NCBI GenBank assembly: GCA_003249225.1 | Contig: QKJQ01000015.1 | Location: 186,001 to 250,000 of the forward strand | Direction of reading: 5' to 3' | Length of the DNA stretch: 64,000 nt | Origin: Clostridia bacterium | GTDB taxonomy: Bacteria; Bacillota; Clostridia; Lachnospirales; Lachnospiraceae | In this document: positions 25,649-34,383 of the stretch, piece after piece | Layout: each line of letters opens with the position of its first letter | Numbering within the stretch: the stretch's first letter is position 1 | Translations under genes and position numbers: made by a program | Notes under the pieces: generated by a model | What the model was told of the DNA's origin: nothing | Seen by the model: the letters and a program-made list of their open reading frames with translations, nothing else | Database searches by the model: none

Positions 25649-26112
25649 ATCGCTAAATTTATCTCAATTTGCTTTTCATCTTCATAGGTCAAAGGGATGC
25701 AGATATTCATTAGTTTTGTATTTGTAAAGATAACATTGTTCCCCGTACAGATCGTGGGTATTGTAATATCAATCATGATTCCTCTTGTCATAAACACGGT
25801 AGCAGCATTTCCAAGGATCATATTGCAGAGCTCGCTGACCGCACTCATTGCCAGATCATTCAGTGTTTCCATCGGAGTCATTACCATCTTTGACGCAAGA
25901 TCGACCGCTACATCATTTTGAAAGCAGAATATGACCTGCCCTGCCATAGCACCTGTGATTCCAAGCAGAACAAGAAACTGGTCACTCGTAAAATGCCTGT
26001 CTTTGATCCTTGGAATCCCTGCACTTGTCTCGACAAAACACATCTCCTGTAAAATACGCGAAGATGCTATTAAAAATGGATTGGTATAATCGGTTTGAAC
26101 GTCATGATTCAT
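25639..26112 (-). CDS. CheX-family chemotaxis phosphatase-like protein
   Basis: A 157-residue single-domain protein of the CheC/CheX/FliY phosphatase fold. The active-site motif is intact: MSAVSELCNMILGNAAT contains the E-x2-N pair that dephosphorylates CheY. A second family segment, GAMAGQVIFCFQNDVAVDLASKMV, supports CheX. The start at 26112 has GGAGTG five bases upstream; extending to 26166 would lose it. No other chemotaxis or flagellar gene is in this window. It may act on CheY or on a lone receiver such as the one at 14.1 kb, which is only a suggestion. Confidence 0.85.
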   Translation of the reverse strand: MNHDVQTDYTNPFLIASSRILQEMCFVETSAGIPRIKDRHFTSDQFLVLLGITGAMAGQVIFCFQNDVAVDLASKMVMTPMETLNDLAMSAVSELCNMILGNAATVFMTRGIMIDITIPTICTGNNVIFTNTKLMNICIPLTYEDEKQIEINLAIKR

Positions 26113-26216
26113 AGTACACTCCAATCTGATTTCATTCCGTACCGGACCTGAAATACAATCTTGCATTATGAGTTATCGTTCGTCTGTTGCCGATGATCTG
26201 CTTCGATGTAACATTT

Positions 26217-26246
26217 ATTGTATCACAATTTCTTTGTTTCTATCAA
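26217..26246 (-). promoter_or_regulatory. Promoter of the CheX gene
   Basis: On the minus strand TTGATA (26241-26246) and TACAAT (26217-26222) are 18 bp apart. The -10 region overlaps an inverted repeat ATTGT/ACAAT (26217-26229). Confidence 0.6.
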
Positions 26247-26278
26247 GTTTTTTCCTAATGTTCCCTTTTGTAAGGTAT

Positions 26279-27445
26279 CTACTGTTGTTTTAACCTTGTA
26301 ACAAAATGTTCCAGACGTTCCAGTGCTACTTTCAGGTTCTCAATTGAATAGGCATAGGAAATTCTCAGATGCCCTTCTCCGCACGCCCCAAATGCCGTGC
26401 CGGGTACAATTGCCAGTTTCTCCTCCTGCAATAGCCTGGTAGCAAATTCGTCGGATGACATATCGAACTGTTCAATACTCGGGAACACATAAAATGCGCC
26501 AAATGGTTCAAAACATTCAAGACCCATCTCTCGAAGTGCATTTACGACATATCTTCGTCTGCCATTATAAGACTCGACCATCTCTGCAACATCTGCATCG
26601 CCATTTTTCATTGCTTCAATCGCTGCATACTGGCTTGTAGATGGTGCACACATGATGGCGAACTGATGTATCTTTGTCATCTGTGTAATGATTGGTTCCG
26701 GTCCGCAAGCATATCCAAGTCTCCATCCAGTCATTGCATATGCTTTTGAAAACCCATTAATTACAATGGTTCTTTCCTTCATGCCTGGCAGGCTTGCTAT
26801 GGAAGTATGATGATACCCATAGGTAAGTTCTGCATAGATCTCATCGGATATAACAAAAAGGTCCTTTTCAATAATTACTTCTGCTATCTCCTCCAGATCC
26901 TTTTTTTCCATAATGGCACCGGTCGGATTGTTCGGAAATGCCATGATCAGTACTTTTGTCTTTTCGGTAATGGCATCAAGCAGTTCCTGCTTTGTTAACC
27001 GGAATTGATTCTCGGCTTTCAGGTCTATAATGACCGGACTTCCATCCGCAAGAACTACACAAGGTTCGTAGGATACATAACAAGGTTGCGGAACAAGCAC
27101 CTCATCACCGGGATCAACCATCGCACGAAGTGCAATATCAATGGCTTCACTTCCGCCAACAGTCACGATCGTTTCGTGATTCGGGTCATAGGACAAATCA
27201 AATCTTCTTTGAAGATAATTGCAGATCTCAACACGTAATTCTTTCAGCCCGGCATTCGAGGTATATGTAGTCTTACCTCTCTCAAGGGAGTAGATGCCTT
27301 CTTCTCTTATGTGCCATGGTGTATCAAAATCAGGTTCACCAACACCAAGGGAGATCGCATCCTTCATTTCTGTAACAATATCAAAAAATTTACGTATTCC
27401 AGACGGCTTTATGTTTACTACTTTATCATTCAACGGATTTCTCAC
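26279..27445 (-). CDS. Class I/II pyridoxal-phosphate aminotransferase
   Basis: A 388-residue fold-type I aminotransferase of the AspC/PatA group. Visible motifs are VGGSEAIDIALRAM, the substrate loop PCYVSYEP, FPNNPTGAIM, SDEIYAELTYG and the PLP lysine in INGFSKAYAMTGWRLGY (about residue 233), followed by the C-terminal arginine in GHLRISYAYS. It probably uses aromatic or branched amino acids or aspartate. Its start overlaps the end of the Lrp/AsnC gene by 4 bp (ATGA), so the two are made together and the regulator may control it. Confidence 0.9.
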   Translation of the reverse strand: MRNPLNDKVVNIKPSGIRKFFDIVTEMKDAISLGVGEPDFDTPWHIREEGIYSLERGKTTYTSNAGLKELRVEICNYLQRRFDLSYDPNHETIVTVGGSEAIDIALRAMVDPGDEVLVPQPCYVSYEPCVVLADGSPVIIDLKAENQFRLTKQELLDAITEKTKVLIMAFPNNPTGAIMEKKDLEEIAEVIIEKDLFVISDEIYAELTYGYHHTSIASLPGMKERTIVINGFSKAYAMTGWRLGYACGPEPIITQMTKIHQFAIMCAPSTSQYAAIEAMKNGDADVAEMVESYNGRRRYVVNALREMGLECFEPFGAFYVFPSIEQFDMSSDEFATRLLQEEKLAIVPGTAFGACGEGHLRISYAYSIENLKVALERLEHFVTRLKQQ

Positions 27446-27924
27446 GGCGTAATCAACATCCTTTCCTCATGCACCTCGCCAACAAGCGGGATTCCATGCT
27501 CTTTGTATTTTTTTAATACGAAGTGCGTAGCAGTGCTTAAGACTGCATCCATGGGTGCAAGACGCTCTGAGACAAACGTTGCGACTTCACGCATCGTTTT
27601 TCCGTGAATAACAACGGTCAGGTCAAAACCACCGGACATCAGATAAACTGCTTCGACTTCATCAAACTTATAGATTCGTTCTGCAATTTTGTCAAAGCCC
27701 TGTCCTCGCTGTGGTGTAACCTTCACCTCGATCAAAGCCGTGACTTTCTCATCCTCTGTTTTGTCCCAATTAATTAAAGCAGGGTACCCACAGATGACTT
27801 TATCCGCCTCCATTTCGCGGATCGCGGCGGCGACTGCGGCCTCATCTTCACCAAGCATCACGGCTATGTCCTTTGCTGTCAGCTTTGTGTTTTTTTCAAT
27901 CGCCTTTAAAATCTTCTCTTTCAT
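27442..27924 (-). CDS. Lrp/AsnC-family transcriptional regulator
   Basis: A 160-residue regulator with an N-terminal helix-turn-helix (TAKDIAVMLGEDEAAVAAAIREME) and a C-terminal RAM/ligand-binding domain (ALIEVKVTPQRGQGFDKIAERI, VEAVYLMSGGFDLTVVIHG). The start at 27924 has AGGAGAGG upstream; the ATG at 27969 would add a non-homologous stretch. Proteins of this family sense amino acids. The 4 bp overlap with an aminotransferase gene suggests it responds to that enzyme's amino acid. Confidence 0.92.
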   Translation of the reverse strand: MKEKILKAIEKNTKLTAKDIAVMLGEDEAAVAAAIREMEADKVICGYPALINWDKTEDEKVTALIEVKVTPQRGQGFDKIAERIYKFDEVEAVYLMSGGFDLTVVIHGKTMREVATFVSERLAPMDAVLSTATHFVLKKYKEHGIPLVGEVHEERMLITP

Positions 27925-27993
27925 GGTAACCTCTCCTTTAAGTTTTATTGTAGCAATACGAAAATTCAATGCACTCTCCTGAAAACCTGGCAG

Positions 27994-28539
27994 CTACATC
28001 ATCATTCCCGTACTTATACTTCTCTTCAAAGGTGTTAAGAATTGTGTCTTTTCACCATTTTTAATAATTCGGTCTCTGGTATCGGACAAACTGCCAATGA
28101 CCGCTGCCGGAATTCCTTTTTGCTTCAGCATCTCTGCCATGTGATATCCTTGTTTTGTAACGTAAAGACAGCAATTACCGGAGTCAAAATAATAAGGGCT
28201 TTTATCAAGATACTCACCGACCTCAATTGTGACCTGCTTAATCAAAATACTGTCCAGATCAATTGTCAGACCACTGTCAAGCATAACACCAAGCTCCCAG
28301 AGGGCTGTGAAAATACCACCTTCTCCGGCTTTACAAACTGCCGTTACCCCGAATCTCTTCTGTTCTTCTTCCGACAATGCTGCTGCCACTTCCTGTCCAA
28401 TACCAAAGTCAAGCCATTGGCTGCTGAAACGTTCTTCAAGAGCCTGCTTCTTCTCATTGATCAGTTCTTGCGTCTCTTCTTGTCCGGCATATCCGGTCAT
28501 TACGACCGAATACGCGAATACCTCTGTTCTCTCCATCAT
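27994..28539 (-). CDS. AIR-synthase/HypE C-terminal-like protein, function unknown
   Basis: A 181-residue protein whose second half resembles the C-terminal domain of AIR synthase-related proteins such as HypE: GEGGIFTALWELGVMLDSGLTIDLDSILIKQVTIEVGEYLDKSPYYFDSGNCCLYVT in family order, then GIPAAVIGSL. There is no N-terminal ATP-binding domain, and this domain alone is not known to be catalytic. It lies 69 bp upstream of the Lrp gene on the same strand. The double-Met start has only a weak ribosome-binding site. Function unknown. Confidence 0.7.
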   Translation of the reverse strand: MMERTEVFAYSVVMTGYAGQEETQELINEKKQALEERFSSQWLDFGIGQEVAAALSEEEQKRFGVTAVCKAGEGGIFTALWELGVMLDSGLTIDLDSILIKQVTIEVGEYLDKSPYYFDSGNCCLYVTKQGYHMAEMLKQKGIPAAVIGSLSDTRDRIIKNGEKTQFLTPLKRSISTGMMM

Positions 28540-28585
28540 CCGTCCCGCGCTACTCTTTCCTTACTTTACTTCAAGTTACAACTTT

Positions 28586-28652
28586 GGGGCAAATGATACT
28601 TTGCCCCTTGTAATTATCGTATGATGTCAGGGTCAAAGATAATTTGACTCTG
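28586..28652. repeat. Two adjacent related hairpins
   Basis: GGGGCAAA/TTTGCCCC (28586-28607) and CAGGGTCAAA/TTTGACTCTG (28628-28652) have similar layout and loops. They lie between the L,D-transpeptidase 3' end and the next gene; neither has a clear T-run, so terminator function is doubtful. Confidence 0.5.
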
Positions 28653-28760
28653 ATAGTTACGACTATTATATCCAATTATGTCTTGCATTTCAATAAAAAT
28701 GAAATCATCAGCAGAGAATGCTGCTGGTAAAAGCTTTTTCTTTCAGTCAAAAGCAGGCAT

Positions 28761-30293
28761 TTATTGATAAATGGATGCAACGCCCTGCTCGAATGGAATC
28801 TCCGGATCTACGGCATCTATGCTCCAGTTATCTGTATCAGGACTATCCCCTGCAAGAAGTGCCAGTCGTTCCGTGGGAAGTGCCGCCAGAATCAACTGCT
28901 CCCGAATTGCAGCTGTCTCTTCATCCTCTGCACTGCCATACCGCACAATAACAGTCGAATCATGAGCCACATTATAGAATATCCATCTGGCATCCGGTAC
29001 AGTCAGACGGATACAGCCTGCACTGGCCTGTGTTCCAAGCGCTGCATAAGCTGATTCCACATAAGCTGCCGGGTCTCTTTCGGTATACAGTATGGAATGA
29101 AAATATACCCTTCCAGATAATTGTGTCCAGTACTGCGCATAATAATCTGTGTTTACAAAACGTCCAAAACGGACTCTGTGATTACCAAGGGTATAGGTTC
29201 CTTTTGATGTTCCGCCATTTCTGCCGGTGGAGCATAGCATATAGCGAACCGGAATGGTAAACTCTCCATTCTCATCTTTTTCATAGACTAGCACGACCTG
29301 ATAGTATTCATCAACAATCAGACAGTACGTATCTGAGTCCGGATATCCTTCCGGAAAACTGTAATCACCATTATCACCGACAAGCTCTTCAAAACTCATA
29401 TTTGTCGTTGGTGCAAGACTTTGAATAACAGAAGCAGCATCTGCTGACCCATCAATGATTGTCAGAGAATCCGCTTCCCCGCCAAGCAGGTCCTGATTCA
29501 ATGTCGGTTGCTCTTCTGTTGTCATCTGTGCAAATATCTGATCTCCCGGTATTTCCTCTTCTTCGAGTTCTTCCTGCTCGCCTGTACCTGAGGAATCCTC
29601 CGCTTCATTGTCAAAGAATCCGTCTTCTCTGGTGTATGCTCCGGGATCTTCACTCTCATTGGCACTAAGTTCAAAAAGATTCGTGTTGTGTAAGGAATCG
29701 GAATCCTCTGTCTGTTCTGTATTTAATGTTCCTGATCCGGTCAGCGCTGCATTATTGTCTTCCAGATCTTCTATGCTGTCGTTATCTTCTGTAAAAGCCT
29801 TTGCTTCATTCGTATCCTGATCATCAGCCTGAGTTGAGTCCTTATTCTCATCTGAACTGTTCATTGTGCTTTCTGCCATATTCATTGCTGCATCCTCTGC
29901 AGTAAGACCGAAAGCATTTTTTGTATCCTCTGTCTGTGATATGTCTGTATCGTTATTCGCGGTTCCAAATGCCTCACCGGCGAGGCCATTGTCCTCAACG
30001 TCTGCGGGGGTTCCCGCCGTATTATCGGTTCCTTCGTTGTTTGTCTCTGCATTATCTGCAGCGGTATTGTTTTTTGAATCTATTGTTTTATCCGGTTCAT
30101 CAGCGGTTCCCTGACTCTGTGAATTTGCATCAGAACCTGTGCTTCCAATCTGCTGACCTTTTGTGTCTGTGTTATCCTGTCCAGATACTTCCTGTCCGTT
30201 CTTCTCATGTTCCTGCAGCTGATAAAAATAGACGGCACCTGCCGCCAACGCAAGCATAGTGACTGTAGCCAGCACTATAATTCCTTTTTTCAT
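28761..30293 (-). CDS. L,D-transpeptidase (YkuD) with long acidic linker
   Basis: A 510-residue membrane-anchored cell-wall enzyme. One N-terminal helix (GIIVLATVTMLALAAGAVYFY) is followed by about 240 residues of low-complexity Asp/Glu/Asn/Thr/Ser-rich sequence, likely disordered and long enough to reach through the wall. The YkuD domain (about residues 325-455) has the HSILY histidine and the catalytic Cys427 in QASAGCIRLTVPDARWIFYN. The usual SHGCIRL or SxGC motif here reads SAGC. It would form 3-3 peptidoglycan cross-links or attach proteins. A short membrane-protein gene lies 104 bp upstream on the same strand. Confidence 0.9.
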   Translation of the reverse strand: MKKGIIVLATVTMLALAAGAVYFYQLQEHEKNGQEVSGQDNTDTKGQQIGSTGSDANSQSQGTADEPDKTIDSKNNTAADNAETNNEGTDNTAGTPADVEDNGLAGEAFGTANNDTDISQTEDTKNAFGLTAEDAAMNMAESTMNSSDENKDSTQADDQDTNEAKAFTEDNDSIEDLEDNNAALTGSGTLNTEQTEDSDSLHNTNLFELSANESEDPGAYTREDGFFDNEAEDSSGTGEQEELEEEEIPGDQIFAQMTTEEQPTLNQDLLGGEADSLTIIDGSADAASVIQSLAPTTNMSFEELVGDNGDYSFPEGYPDSDTYCLIVDEYYQVVLVYEKDENGEFTIPVRYMLCSTGRNGGTSKGTYTLGNHRVRFGRFVNTDYYAQYWTQLSGRVYFHSILYTERDPAAYVESAYAALGTQASAGCIRLTVPDARWIFYNVAHDSTVIVRYGSAEDEETAAIREQLILAALPTERLALLAGDSPDTDNWSIDAVDPEIPFEQGVASIYQ

Positions 30294-30397
30294 CGAAATA
30301 ACTCCTTGATCAACTTTCCGTTTGCATTATCCCCATATGATATGCATTCATTTGACAAAAATACCTTCAATACTATATAGTGATTTTACATAGAAAC

Positions 30398-30499
30398 TTA
30401 AAATGCACTCATTGCAATTGGTAAAATCATGGCAACGATTAGTATAGCAATGATGATTCCTGAAATGATTCGTTTGGTTTTCTTATTGTTAAAATTCAT
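30398..30499 (-). CDS. Small single-pass membrane protein (33 residues)
   Basis: A short open frame starting MNFNNKKTKRIISG, with a basic N-terminus followed by one hydrophobic helix (IIIAILIVAMILPIAM) and a stop after SAF. AAAGGTCAGGTG precedes the ATG. The charge pattern (Lys/Arg inside, one helix) is that of a genuine small membrane protein. It lies upstream of the L,D-transpeptidase gene on the same strand. Function unknown. Confidence 0.6.
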   Translation of the reverse strand: MNFNNKKTKRIISGIIIAILIVAMILPIAMSAF

Positions 30500-30611
30500 A
30501 AAACACCTGACCTTTCTCTACTCTGCGGTTTCCCACAGACATTTTAATGCCCTCTGTTTCGTCTGTTCGATTTCGCACTTAACTATAGAAAGCACCAGAA
30601 AGGATAACCTT

Positions 30612-31256
30612 ATGCCAGTGTTCTTTATCTTAGTTATAATGCTATGCGTATTTATCGCACTTGAAAAATCAAAAAGTGACAGACTCACCACTAAAAAATC
30701 CGAAGAATTCTGGAACAATGAGCAGCTTGCGAACGAAGCCCGCAGACAGGATATCTCATCTCTTGAATTTATTCCGGTTCCTTTTGATGTCATCCCGGAC
30801 CTTTCACAGGATCCTGATGAAGTTCTTCGTGACCTTTATCTGCAGCTTCAATCGCTTGCCGATAAAAAAATCGTTAATCTATCCGGCCTCACCAACACGG
30901 AACTTAAATTAAAATATGGTGTTGCCAACCTTGATGCTTTGATCTCTTATGATCATAATTATATGGTCCTGATCCGTACCTTGTCCCGTCTGGCACAGAC
31001 GTTGTTTGACTCTGACCGTAAAAATGAAGCCCGTGAAATCGCTCTTGCATCCGTCAGACTTGGCTCTGACATACGCGCTGTCTATATTCTTCTTGCAAAA
31101 CTTTATGCGGAATCAAATGAAATTGCCAAAATTGATGATCTCATTGATAGAGTGACCAAATGGAGCTCTCTCACAAAAGATTCTTTGTTGGAATCATTGA
31201 ATGAAATCCGCAGTCATTGTAATCTCTTTTCTTACGAATATCAAGAGAAACTTTGA
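30612..31256 (+). CDS. Membrane-anchored protein of unknown function
   Basis: A 214-residue protein with an N-terminal hydrophobic helix (MPVFFILVIMLCVFIAL) and a soluble helical domain. The segment DVIPDLSQDPDEVLRDLYLQLQSLADKKIVNLSGLTNTELKLKYG and a C-terminal alpha-helical stretch with TPR-like character (about residues 130-205) are visible. The ATG at 30612 has AAAGGA eight bases upstream; the frame is open back to 30429 but without homologous content. It converges with nth, and the two coding ends overlap by 16 bp. I do not recognise the family. Confidence 0.7.
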   Translation: MPVFFILVIMLCVFIALEKSKSDRLTTKKSEEFWNNEQLANEARRQDISSLEFIPVPFDVIPDLSQDPDEVLRDLYLQLQSLADKKIVNLSGLTNTELKLKYGVANLDALISYDHNYMVLIRTLSRLAQTLFDSDRKNEAREIALASVRLGSDIRAVYILLAKLYAESNEIAKIDDLIDRVTKWSSLTKDSLLESLNEIRSHCNLFSYEYQEKL

Positions 31257-31894
31257 TTCTTCTGCCATTCGCACTGACTTTTCAAAAAACATTCCTGACA
31301 TTTTGGCTGTCTTGCCGGGCATATGCTTCTTCCGTGTGCAATGATCTGAATGTTAAAAAGAATCCAGTGATCTTTTGGCAGCACTCTCATGAGATCAAAT
31401 TCAATCTTTTCAGGATCTTCTTCCTTCGTAAGGCCTAATTTTCTGGATATCCTCTTTACATGAGTATCTACCACGATGCTTTCGATTCCGTAAATATTCC
31501 CAAGTATAACATTTGCAGTCTTCCTGCCGACTCCCGGAAGTGCTGTCAGTTCTTCGATCGTCTTTGGTACAATCCCCTGATGAGTACTCAGAAGCTCCCT
31601 TGCGCAGGCAATCAGATTCTTTGCTTTGTTATGATAGAATCCGGTCGAATGTATAACTGCTTCCAGTTCTTCCTGGGATGCCCCGGCCATTGCTTCTTGT
31701 GTAGGATACTTGATGAACAGATCCTTTGTTACGATGTTCACCCTCGCATCTGTGCATTGTGCTGACAATATAGTCGCTACAAGGAGCTGCCATGCATCAC
31801 GGTGTTCCAGATAACAGATCACATCCGTCCCATACTGCTCATCGAGCAGTTTTATAATGTCTTGTACTTTTTGTTTTTCCTGTTTGCGTGTCAT
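31241..31894 (-). CDS. nth: Endonuclease III
   Basis: A 217-residue DNA glycosylase/AP lyase for oxidised pyrimidines. The helix-hairpin-helix motif LPGVGRKTANVILGN contains the catalytic Lys (about residue 121), the catalytic Asp lies in VDTHVKRISRKLGL (about 139), and the C-terminal C-x6-C-x2-C-x5-C pattern (ICPARQPKCQECFLKSQC) binds a 4Fe-4S cluster. Length and motifs are complete. Confidence 0.96.
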   Translation of the reverse strand: MTRKQEKQKVQDIIKLLDEQYGTDVICYLEHRDAWQLLVATILSAQCTDARVNIVTKDLFIKYPTQEAMAGASQEELEAVIHSTGFYHNKAKNLIACARELLSTHQGIVPKTIEELTALPGVGRKTANVILGNIYGIESIVVDTHVKRISRKLGLTKEEDPEKIEFDLMRVLPKDHWILFNIQIIAHGRSICPARQPKCQECFLKSQCEWQKNQSFS

Positions 31895-31925
31895 AGAACT
31901 CCTTCTATTCTTCTCCTGACTTTCC

Positions 31926-34037
31926 TTACCCTAACTGCGGCATATTCTTCAAGACAACAGCCGTAAAAGCAGTCAGACTGATCTTCAGGATTCCATGATC
32001 TGCACGGAATATCCTCGATTCAAAACCAAAGCCCTGCTGATTTGTATACAGCAGCTGTACAATCGGCATGTCATCCCTGATTCCAAGCATCCATACCGGT
32101 ATGTCTGACTCCGTTTCGTAGTTGTTATTATTTATCACAACAATGAATTTGTCAAGTAAATCAAATCTTCCATAGGAGATAACCCCAGGAGAGGTAAATA
32201 AAAACAGCAAAGAGCCTTTTTTCAGGGCAGTATAGTTCTTATGGAGTGAAATAACCTCTTTATGGAAGCGAATCATCTGAAGATCTTCTCTTCCCCAGGG
32301 ATAGGTCCTTCGATTATCCGGATCGGTCCAGCCACAAAGTCCTGCTTCGTCTCCATAGTATACCGTTGGTGCTCCTGGCCAGGTCATCTGCATAACAACA
32401 GCTTCACGCATGATCTCCGGTTTTATGCCCCAGTTGGCGGACTCCGAGCCTTTGGTTATACTTCGCCCAATCTGCTGATTCGTTCTGGTAAGAAATCTGG
32501 AGTGATCATGATTCGATAATTCATTCATTGCTACCTGGAGTGACTGTGTCTGATATCTTGCCATATTTGTCAGCATAGACCTTTTAAAGGCATCCTGATT
32601 GGAGTAAAGCCCCCCATTAAAGTCTTCACTGTGCTTCTCCATCCCTGTCAGAAACCAGGTAATCGGTTCCATGAATGCATCATAGTTCATGACCGTATCC
32701 CATTCATCACCCTGCAGCCAGTCATATGGATCTCCATAATGCTCGGCTAGTATTATGGCTTCCGGGTTGACCTCCTTCACGGTACGACGGAATCTCTTCC
32801 AGAATTTATGGTTATATTCCGGGGTATGTCCAAGGTCGGCTGCCACATCCAGCCGCCAGCCGTCAACGTTGTACGGCGGACTGACCCATTTCTTTGCGAT
32901 TCCCATGATATAATCTTCAAGTTCCGCCGATTCTTCATAATTAAGCTTCGGAAGGGTCGAATGGCCCCACCAACCGTCAAAGCTGTCATTCTCCGGCCAC
33001 TTATCATCGCTGAACTTGAAAAATGCATGATATGGACTGTCTTTTTTATGATAAGCTCCCGGCTCATACCCTTTCGCATCCTTGTAGATACCTTCTTTGT
33101 CCATCCATTTATTAAAGGATCCGCAATGGTTGAATACACCATCCAGTATAACCTTCATGCCTCGTTTGTGTACTTCCTCCACAAAAGATGCGAACAATCG
33201 GTTGGAAGCTTCCAAATTCTCAAAGCTGCTCACTCTTTGCCTGTATTTTGTCGCATGGCTGTTGTCCTTATCGTTGCCTTGCAGGCTGTCTCCACCGTCC
33301 GTCAGGATCACTCCAAAATGAGGGTCGATGTAATCATAATCCTGAATGTCATATTTATGATTGGAGGGAGATACAAAGATCGGATTCAGATAGATCGCCT
33401 CCACCCCAAGCGCTTCAATGTAGTCAAGTTTCTGTAGAATGCCTGCCAGATCACCACCGTAGAACTCTCGAATTCCGTTTCCTACCGGATAGTGGTACCA
33501 GTTGTCGGGATGCTGGGTTGTACCGTTGATATAGTAATACTCGTTGTTCACAACATCATTTGATGCATCTCCATTACAGAAGCGATCCGTATAGATCTGA
33601 TACATAACGGCACCTTTGGTCCAGTCCGGCGTATGGAAATCAGGAATTATGGAAAAGGAATGTTTTTTACAGTCTTCTTCCACGCTGCAGCTTTCATCCT
33701 TCCATTCTCCTTCGGATTGTATTCCAATACAGTTGTAATAATAGTACTGGCCGTCACACTCAATCAAAAAATAGTATGATATTTTATGGTCTTCTATTCT
33801 GATCTCACGCATGTAATAATCAAAAAAATCATCATGGGAGGTCTTCTTCATGAGATATTGCTTAAGTCCGGCAATCAGAACAACGGCATCTGCATTGTTC
33901 TTGCCGGTACGTATAATTATTTTAACAGTTTCGTTACACCGCGGCTCCGGTGGTATGCGAAACCACTCTGTTCCGTCACTGAACACTGCTTCACGAAGAA
34001 ATTTACGCGGGTCATTGCTTTGTTGTGCTTCGTCCAT
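31926..34037 (-). CDS. GH13 alpha-amylase family enzyme (neopullulanase/cyclomaltodextrinase type)
   Basis: A 703-residue protein. An N-terminal beta-domain (about residues 1-130, CBM34-like) precedes the barrel, as in the GH13_20 group. Barrel motifs are GVEAIYLNPIF, VILDGVFNHCG, the nucleophile in GWRLDVAADLG (about residue 393), the acid/base Glu in IILAEHYGDP (about 429), and LSNHDHSRF (about 509). There is no signal peptide, so it probably cuts imported maltodextrin, pullulan fragments or cyclodextrins in the cytoplasm. It has its own promoter and stands apart from other sugar genes. Confidence 0.92.
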   Translation of the reverse strand: MDEAQQSNDPRKFLREAVFSDGTEWFRIPPEPRCNETVKIIIRTGKNNADAVVLIAGLKQYLMKKTSHDDFFDYYMREIRIEDHKISYYFLIECDGQYYYYNCIGIQSEGEWKDESCSVEEDCKKHSFSIIPDFHTPDWTKGAVMYQIYTDRFCNGDASNDVVNNEYYYINGTTQHPDNWYHYPVGNGIREFYGGDLAGILQKLDYIEALGVEAIYLNPIFVSPSNHKYDIQDYDYIDPHFGVILTDGGDSLQGNDKDNSHATKYRQRVSSFENLEASNRLFASFVEEVHKRGMKVILDGVFNHCGSFNKWMDKEGIYKDAKGYEPGAYHKKDSPYHAFFKFSDDKWPENDSFDGWWGHSTLPKLNYEESAELEDYIMGIAKKWVSPPYNVDGWRLDVAADLGHTPEYNHKFWKRFRRTVKEVNPEAIILAEHYGDPYDWLQGDEWDTVMNYDAFMEPITWFLTGMEKHSEDFNGGLYSNQDAFKRSMLTNMARYQTQSLQVAMNELSNHDHSRFLTRTNQQIGRSITKGSESANWGIKPEIMREAVVMQMTWPGAPTVYYGDEAGLCGWTDPDNRRTYPWGREDLQMIRFHKEVISLHKNYTALKKGSLLFLFTSPGVISYGRFDLLDKFIVVINNNNYETESDIPVWMLGIRDDMPIVQLLYTNQQGFGFESRIFRADHGILKISLTAFTAVVLKNMPQLG

Positions 34038-34108
34038 AGGATCTCCTTTTTATGTGCAGAATACAGACAAAAAACAAAATTCCTCAGGTTACAGATTTTC
34101 TGATTTCT

Positions 34109-34137
34109 ATTATACCTTAGGAACTTCCCTGATGCAA
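34109..34137 (-). promoter_or_regulatory. Promoter of the GH13 gene
   Basis: On the minus strand TTGCAT (34132-34137) and TATAAT (34109-34114) are 17 bp apart, about 70 bp upstream of the start. The -35 adjoins the terminator of the upstream unit. Confidence 0.7.
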
Positions 34138-34170
34138 CAAAAAGGGACAACGCTGAGCGTTGTCCCTTTT
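34138..34170 (-). terminator. Rho-independent terminator after the ftsH unit
   Basis: A perfect 14 bp stem AAAAGGGACAACGC/GCGTTGTCCCTTTT has a TGA loop, followed on the minus strand by T residues. It isolates the GH13 promoter from upstream transcription. Confidence 0.85.
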
Positions 34171-34383
34171 CGGAGAAGGTATTTTGTTACTTATGGGGTG
34201 TAGCAAAAACTATATAATGTATTGGGGTTTACGAATGTTATTATAGCATCCGTTTCAACAAAAGTGTGCACAAACTTTTATTTTTTTCACACATAATTTT
34301 AACACTTATGTCGATTCCTTATCAAAGATTACGAAACTGCCACTTAAAAAACGCACAATACAATATCACTTTTCGTGATTCTT

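Larger units (their letters stand above)
34038..34383. other. Intergenic region between GH13 and ftsH
   Basis: This 346 bp gap holds the GH13 promoter, a terminator, and about 210 bp of AT-rich sequence downstream of ftsH in which I see no gene, apart from a weak hairpin ATCAC/GTGAT (34365-34379). Confidence 0.6.

Noticed and set aside
28042-28596. 184-residue plus-strand frame over the AIR-synthase-like gene
   Set aside because: Antisense shadow with no recognisable domain or translation signal.
28586-28652. Terminator of the L,D-transpeptidase gene
   Set aside because: Hairpins are present but without T-runs in the right position; kept only as repeats.
30429-30611. N-terminal extension of the membrane-anchored protein to ATG 30429
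   Set aside because: It would overlap the small membrane ORF on the other strand and lacks a ribosome-binding site; the ATG at 30612 has one.
32808-33437. 209-residue plus-strand frame inside the GH13 gene
   Set aside because: Antisense to conserved GH13 motifs; no independent support.
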